Positions 8,263 to 11,611 of a stretch of DNA of 11,611 bases are shown in pieces. Both the position numbers and the translations under genes were made by a program. This stretch comes from Pseudomonadota bacterium. Lineage in GTDB: Bacteria; Pseudomonadota; Gammaproteobacteria; Burkholderiales; Sulfuricellaceae. The notes under the pieces were generated by a model. That model did no database searches. It saw nothing but the letters and a program-made list of their open reading frames with translations, and was not told the DNA's origin. The stretch is from assembly GCA_021783895.1 (NCBI GenBank), contig JAJXTJ010000006.1, positions 1 through 11,611 on the forward strand, given 5' to 3'. Within the stretch, counting starts at the first letter, position 1, and every line of letters starts with the position of its first letter.

Positions 8263-9327
8263 ATGGCATTAGTATCCATGCGTCAACTTCTCGATCACGC
8301 CGCTGAAAATGGCTACGGTCTGCCGGCGTTCAACGTCAACAACCTGGAGCAAATCCAGGCCATCATGCAGGCTGCCGACGAGTGCAACAGCCCGGTCATC
8401 ATGCAGGGCTCCGCCGGCGCACGCAAATATGCCGGCGAAGCGTTCCTGCGTCACCTGATCGAAGCCGCCATCGAAGCCTACCCGCACATTCCCGTCGTCA
8501 TGCACCAGGATCACGGCGCAAGCCCCGCAGTGTGCATCAACGCCATCCGCTCCGGCTTCTCCAGCGTGATGATGGACGGCTCCCTGCACGAAGACGGCAA
8601 GACCCCGTCCAGTTTCGAATACAACGTCGATGTCACGCGCAAGGTGGTGGAAATGTCCCACGCTGTCGGCGTTTCCGTCGAAGGCGAGCTGGGATGCCTG
8701 GGCTCCCTCGAATCCGGCCATGGCGAAAAGGAAGACGGTCACGGCGCGGAAGGCGCACTGACCATGGATCAACTGCTGACCGACCCGACCGAAGCCGCTG
8801 AATTCGTCAAGGCGACCGGCGTGGACGCCCTGGCCATCGCCATCGGCACCAGCCACGGCGCCTACAAATTCACCCGTCCGCCCACCGGCGACGTGCTGGC
8901 GATTTCCCGCATCAAGGAAATCCACGCCAAGATCCCCAACACCCACCTGGTGATGCACGGCTCCTCCTCGGTACCGCAGGAATGGCTCAAGATCATCAAC
9001 GATTTCGGCGGCACCATGCCCCAGACCTACGGCGTGCCGGTCGAGGAAATCGTCGAAGGGATCAAGCACGGCGTGCGCAAGGTCAACATCGACACCGACC
9101 TGCGCATGGCTTCCACTGGTGCGGTCCGCAAGTATCTGGCGGAAAACACCAAGGACTTCGATCCGCGCAAGTTCTACGCCGCCGCCACCATGGCGATGAA
9201 GGGAATCTGCAAGGCTCGCTTCGAAGCCTTCGGTTCCGCCGGTCAGGCCGACAAGATCAAACCGATCATGCTCGACCGTATTGCCACCATGTATATCAAG
9301 GGCGAACTGAAGGCCGTCGTTAAGTAA
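8263..9327 (+). CDS. fba: Fructose-bisphosphate aldolase, class II (Calvin-cycle subtype)
   Basis: This is a zinc-dependent aldolase joining dihydroxyacetone phosphate and glyceraldehyde-3-phosphate to fructose-1,6-bisphosphate. Related enzymes in cbb operons (CbbA) also make sedoheptulose-1,7-bisphosphate. The 354 residues match the class II type found in proteobacterial cbb clusters. Visible motifs are [12 protein letters not shown] (19-30), HQDHGASP with D83 and zinc ligand H84, [11 protein letters not shown] (137-147), GTSHGAYKF (195-203, H198) and MHGSSSVP (231-238, H232), followed by a KVNIDTDLR segment. The SD AGGAGG at 8253-8258 precedes the ATG closely. A strong terminator lies directly downstream, so this is the last gene of the tkt-led series. 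Confidence 0.96.
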   Translation: MALVSMRQLLDHAAENGYGLPAFNVNNLEQIQAIMQAADECNSPVIMQGSAGARKYAGEAFLRHLIEAAIEAYPHIPVVMHQDHGASPAVCINAIRSGFSSVMMDGSLHEDGKTPSSFEYNVDVTRKVVEMSHAVGVSVEGELGCLGSLESGHGEKEDGHGAEGALTMDQLLTDPTEAAEFVKATGVDALAIAIGTSHGAYKFTRPPTGDVLAISRIKEIHAKIPNTHLVMHGSSSVPQEWLKIINDFGGTMPQTYGVPVEEIVEGIKHGVRKVNIDTDLRMASTGAVRKYLAENTKDFDPRKFYAAATMAMKGICKARFEAFGSAGQADKIKPIMLDRIATMYIKGELKAVVK

Positions 9328-9345
9328 GCTTCTTTACTGCTCGCG

Positions 9346-9372
9346 AAAAGGGCGGCTTCGGCCGCCTTTTTT
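9346..9372 (+). terminator. Rho-independent terminator of fba, probably bidirectional
   Basis: GGCGGC (9351-9356), loop TTCG, GCCGCC (9361-9366) form a GC stem with a C(UUCG)G tetraloop. The stem extends through AAAAG/TTTTT pairs, and T6 runs 9367-9372. A-residues at 9346-9349 give a short T-run on the other strand. Its right edge overlaps the cbbR stop codon (9371-9373), so it can serve both convergent genes. Confidence 0.93.
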
Positions 9373-10285
9373 ATGTCGTTGCCGTTTGCATCACCTTCGC
9401 CGCCTCTTGCAGCAGAAACTCCTTGAACGCCAGTGCCACGGCGGGCAGCCGTTTGCCCTTGCGGTGCACCACGAACCAGTGGCGCTGGATGGGAAAGGAA
9501 TCCACATCGAGCACGACCAGGCGTTTGGTTTCGAGCTCCAGCGCAATGGTCAGCATGGAAACGATGCCCAGGCCCATGCCGGCCTGCACTGCCTGCTTGA
9601 TCGCCTCGTCGGTGCTCATTTCCATGCCGGTGGAGAGAGTCAGGCTATGTTGGGCGAAAAACCTTTCCATGGCGCTTCGGGTGCCGGAACCCGTTTCGCG
9701 CACGATGAAGGTTTCCTGTGCCAGACGGAGCAATGGGATGCTCCGCTCCAACGCCAAAGGGTGGCTCGGCGAGGCGATCACCACCAGCGGATTTTCCATG
9801 AAGGGCTCGGCTTCAATGTCGAGTCCATCCGGCGGCAACCCCATCACACCCAAGTCCATCTCGTTATTGGCGAGCTGGTTGATCAGCACCTCGCGGTTGA
9901 TCACGTTCAGGCTTAGCGTGATGTTCTGATTGCGCTGACAAAACAGGGCCAAAAGCTGCGGTGCGAAATAATTCGCGGTGCTGACCACGGAAATATTCAG
10001 CTTGCCTCGTTTCAACCCCTTCATCTCGCCCAGCACCGCCTCCGCCTCGGCCAGCTCCTGAGCGATACTGCGGCTATAGTGGTAGACTTCCTTGCCGGCG
10101 TCGGTGAGAAATATTTTCTTGCCGATCTGCTCGAACAGGGGCAAGCCCACACTCCCCTCGAGTTGCTTGATTTGCATGGATACTGCGGGCTGGGTCAGAT
10201 GCAATTCCTCGGCCGCACGAGAAAAGCTGAGATGACGAGCAACGGCTTCGAATACCTGGAGCTGGCGTAAAGTGACGTGTAGCAT
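9371..10285 (-). CDS. cbbR: LysR-family transcriptional regulator CbbR
   Basis: CbbR regulates Calvin-cycle (cbb) genes and responds to metabolites such as RuBP, PEP or NADPH, depending on species. The 304 residues are typical for LysR proteins. The N-terminal winged helix-turn-helix (about 3-62) contains TLRQLQVFEAVARHLSFSRA, AAEELHLTQPAVSMQIKQLE and GLPLFEQIGKKIFLT, all matching CbbR closely. A linker helix (about 70-92) leads to the effector domain, with RGKLNISVVSTANYFAPQLL and IVRETGSGTRSAMERFF. The nearby cbbM supports CbbR over other LysR members. It is convergent with fba, whose terminator overlaps its stop codon, and divergent from purC. The start is ATG at 10285; no clear SD is seen. 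A TAA-N7-TTA site just upstream suggests autoregulation. Confidence 0.9.
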   Translation of the reverse strand: MLHVTLRQLQVFEAVARHLSFSRAAEELHLTQPAVSMQIKQLEGSVGLPLFEQIGKKIFLTDAGKEVYHYSRSIAQELAEAEAVLGEMKGLKRGKLNISVVSTANYFAPQLLALFCQRNQNITLSLNVINREVLINQLANNEMDLGVMGLPPDGLDIEAEPFMENPLVVIASPSHPLALERSIPLLRLAQETFIVRETGSGTRSAMERFFAQHSLTLSTGMEMSTDEAIKQAVQAGMGLGIVSMLTIALELETKRLVVLDVDSFPIQRHWFVVHRKGKRLPAVALAFKEFLLQEAAKVMQTATT

Positions 10286-10294
10286 GGCTGAGTG

Positions 10295-10309
10295 ATAATA
10301 TTTGCTTAT
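10295..10309. promoter_or_regulatory. Candidate LysR/CbbR operator upstream of cbbR
   Basis: ATAATATTTGCTTAT is a dyad (ATAA, 7 nt, TTAT) containing both T-N11-A (10296 to 10308) and TNA-N7-TNA, the patterns described for LysR and CbbR sites. It lies 10 bp upstream of the cbbR start and overlaps TATTAT on the minus strand (10295-10300), a possible cbbR -10 box. The geometry would fit autorepression. Binding is inferred. Confidence 0.4.
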
Positions 10310-10349
10310 ATAGTTTTGGATAATGACTTGCCCATCTTATGCCCGTTCA

Positions 10350-10380
10350 TTCCAGAATGGAACAACCAGACGGTTTTCCA
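10350..10380 (+). promoter_or_regulatory. Overlapping small hairpins in the purC leader
   Basis: TTCCA (10350-10354) and TGGAA (10358-10362) form a small dyad. The same TGGAA can instead pair with TTCCA at 10376-10380, extended by AACC (10364-10367) with GGTT (10372-10375), giving about nine pairs with one bulged C and an AGAC loop. A third TTCCA lies at 10387-10391. The two folds exclude each other. Function is unknown. Confidence 0.25.
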
Positions 10381-10419
10381 GTAAAATTCCATGTTTAGCG
10401 TAACCACGAAGGAAGCACT

Positions 10420-11301
10420 GTGACTGTCCCCCTTTTTAATTCCAGCATCAACAGCCTGCCCCTGCTCAATCGCGGCAAGGTGCGCGACATTTACGCCGTG
10501 GACGACAAACGCCTGCTGATCGTCACCACCGACCGTCTTTCCGCCTTTGACGTGGTGCTGCCCACCCCGATCCCCGGCAAGGGCAAAGTGCTGACCCGGA
10601 TTTCCGATTTCTGGTTCGCCAAGCTTGGCCACATCCTGCCCAACCAGTTAACCGGCATCGCGCCGGAATCGGTGGTGGCGCCCGAAGAGCGCGATCAGGT
10701 CATGGGCAGGGCGAGCGTGGTGCGCCGTCTCAAGCCACTGCCGATCGAAGCCATCGTGCGCGGTTATCTGGTCGGCTCGGGCTGGAAGGAATACAAAACC
10801 CAGGGCAGCGTCTGCGGCATCTCCCTGCCAGCCGGCCTGAGAGAAGCCGACCAGCTGCCGCAACCGCTGTTCACCCCTTCAACCAAGGCCGAAGTGGGCG
10901 CTCACGACGAGAACATCAACTTTGAAAAGACCGCCGAACTGCTCGGCGCAACACTCGCCGCCGAGGTACGCGACGCCGCTATTGCCCTGTACAAGGAAGC
11001 AGCGGAGTACGCGCTCACCAAGGGCATCATCATCGCCGACACCAAGTTCGAATTCGGGCAGGACGACGCCGGCAAGCTATACTTGATTGACGAAGCGCTG
11101 ACGCCGGATTCCTCCCGCTTCTGGCCGGCCGACCAATACGCGCCCGGCGCCAACCCGCCCAGCTTCGACAAGCAGTATGTGCGCGACTGGCTGGAGAGCA
11201 TCAACTGGAACAAGAAGCCCCCCGCCCCCGAGCTGCCCGCCGAAGTGGCCGCCAGGACCGGCGAGAAATACCGCGAGGCGCTGTCCCGATTGACCAACTA
11301 G
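10420..11301 (+). CDS. purC: Phosphoribosylaminoimidazole-succinocarboxamide synthase (SAICAR synthase)
   Basis: PurC joins CAIR and aspartate with ATP to make SAICAR, a step of de novo purine synthesis in the cytosol. The 293 residues fit the longer proteobacterial form. Motifs: [13 protein letters not shown] (15-27), [20 protein letters not shown] (35-54), [19 protein letters not shown] (107-125), DTKFEFG (207-213) and [15 protein letters not shown] (222-236). The start is GTG at 10420, supported by AAGGAA at 10409-10414 and the family N-terminus. In many betaproteobacteria purC follows fba directly; here the cbbR gene separates them. Downstream is cbbM instead of purE/purK, so this purine gene sits between a Calvin regulator and RuBisCO. 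No defect is seen. Confidence 0.96.
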   Translation: MTVPLFNSSINSLPLLNRGKVRDIYAVDDKRLLIVTTDRLSAFDVVLPTPIPGKGKVLTRISDFWFAKLGHILPNQLTGIAPESVVAPEERDQVMGRASVVRRLKPLPIEAIVRGYLVGSGWKEYKTQGSVCGISLPAGLREADQLPQPLFTPSTKAEVGAHDENINFEKTAELLGATLAAEVRDAAIALYKEAAEYALTKGIIIADTKFEFGQDDAGKLYLIDEALTPDSSRFWPADQYAPGANPPSFDKQYVRDWLESINWNKKPPAPELPAEVAARTGEKYREALSRLTN

Positions 11302-11316
11302 CAGATCATAATGTTT

Positions 11317-11374
11317 TGCTAATCATTAGCATAATAATTATTTAATATTATTTATGGTAAATCATTCGTATAGT
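11317..11374 (+). promoter_or_regulatory. AT-rich cbbM promoter region with two dyads and phased TNA triplets
   Basis: This 127-bp gap is strikingly AT-rich. Dyad one is TGCTAAT-C-ATTAGCA (11317-11331, perfect). Dyad two is ATTTA-TGG-TAAAT (11350-11362, perfect). Their centres are 32 bp apart, about three helical turns. Between and across them TNA triplets recur at exact 10-bp steps: 11332, 11342, 11352, 11362, and again 11338, 11348, 11358. They fit the TNA-N7-TNA pattern reported for CbbR. TATAGT (11369-11374) is a possible -10 with a poor -35, as expected for an activated promoter. CbbR binding is inferred. Confidence 0.45.
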
Positions 11375-11428
11375 GGTGACTAGTAGTTCAATTATTCATT
11401 AACGGATTTTTTGCAAAGGGACATTCAA

Positions 11429-11611
11429 ATGGATCAATCAGCACGCTACGCGAACCTTGACCTGAAGGAAGACGACCTGATCAAGGGCGGCAAACACATC
11501 CTGGTTGCCTACAAGATGGCGCCCAAAGCCGGCACCGGCTACCTGGAAGCGGCTGCTCACTTCGCCGCCGAGTCCTCCACCGGCACCAATGTTGAAGTCT
11601 CCACCACCGAC
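11429..11611 (+). CDS. cbbM: Ribulose-1,5-bisphosphate carboxylase/oxygenase, form II, N-terminal 61 residues
   Basis: Form II RuBisCO is a small-subunit-free enzyme that carboxylates RuBP to two 3-phosphoglycerates. It is common in chemolithoautotrophs living at low oxygen or high CO2. Only 61 codons are present before the window ends. The start [20 protein letters not shown] is nearly that of Rhodospirillum rubrum Cbb[15 protein letters not shown] (44-57) includes E48, T53 and N54, which contribute to the active site across the dimer interface. Form I large subunits lack this N-terminus. The SD AAAGGGA (11415-11421) lies 7 nt before the ATG. The AT-rich region upstream suggests its own regulated promoter rather than simple read-through from purC. 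The catalytic lysines and the rest of the protein lie outside the window. Confidence 0.93.
   Translation, partial: MDQSARYANLDLKEDDLIKGGKHILVAYKMAPKAGTGYLEAAAHFAAESSTGTNVEVSTTD

Noticed and set aside
9328..9372. Small RNA or short gene between fba and cbbR
   Set aside because: The 43-bp interval is fully explained by the fba stop region and a C(UUCG)G terminator.
9386..9929. Plus-strand frames opposite cbbR
   Set aside because: CbbR motifs on the minus strand are complete; the plus frames begin inside or near the terminator and have no homology I recognise.
10286..10419. Riboswitch in the purC leader
   Set aside because: The small hairpins do not resemble purine or PreQ1 aptamers, and conserved aptamer core sequences are not seen.

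Overview
The window looks like a chromosomal carbon-fixation and central-carbon locus of a chemolithoautotrophic betaproteobacterium. A Nitrosomonadales lineage (Sulfuricella, Gallionella or Thiobacillus-like) is my best guess. The reasons are the tkt-gap-pgk-pyk-fba gene order, a CbbR-type LysR regulator, the start of a form II RuBisCO gene (cbbM), purC near fba, and GC-rich coding DNA with strong Shine-Dalgarno (SD) sites. The genus is inferred from familiarity with these protein sequences, not from a search.

Layout. The left edge carries the N-terminal three quarters of rsmE on the minus strand. Divergent from it, a plus-strand series runs for almost 9 kb: a cytosolic thioredoxin-fold protein with a CNHC motif, an inositol-monophosphatase-family sugar phosphatase, transketolase (tkt), GAPDH (gap), phosphoglycerate kinase (pgk), pyruvate kinase (pyk) and class II fructose-bisphosphate aldolase (fba). 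A C(UUCG)G terminator closes it. Convergent with fba is cbbR on the minus strand. Divergent from cbbR is purC (plus, GTG start). After an AT-rich 127-bp gap the window ends 61 codons into cbbM.

How the genes fit together. RuBisCO makes 3-phosphoglycerate. Pgk and Gap reduce it, Fba condenses triose phosphates to FBP, and Tkt rearranges sugars to regenerate the CO2 acceptor. Pyk drains carbon to pyruvate. CbbR is expected to sense Calvin-cycle metabolites and to control cbbM and perhaps tkt onward. Fructose-1,6-bisphosphatase and phosphoribulokinase are not in the window. The IMPase-family protein next to tkt is a possible, unproven sugar bisphosphatase.

Most unusual signal. Each of the six same-direction gaps from the thioredoxin-like gene through fba contains a hairpin whose two arms are converging arrays of very short direct repeats. 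The period is mostly 7 nt, and 9 nt in one gap. At least three unrelated sequence classes share this plan (TCAG-type, CTCACCC/CTCCTCA-type, CTCCGTG-type). They touch coding ends: one encodes the last residues of the phosphatase, another contains the pgk stop codon and an alternative SD plus GTG start for pyk. The other gaps (rsmE/thioredoxin, fba/cbbR, cbbR/purC, purC/cbbM) lack them. I see no novel enzyme system, tRNA, rRNA, CRISPR or transposase; the genes themselves are ordinary. No gene-free stretch exceeds 300 bases.
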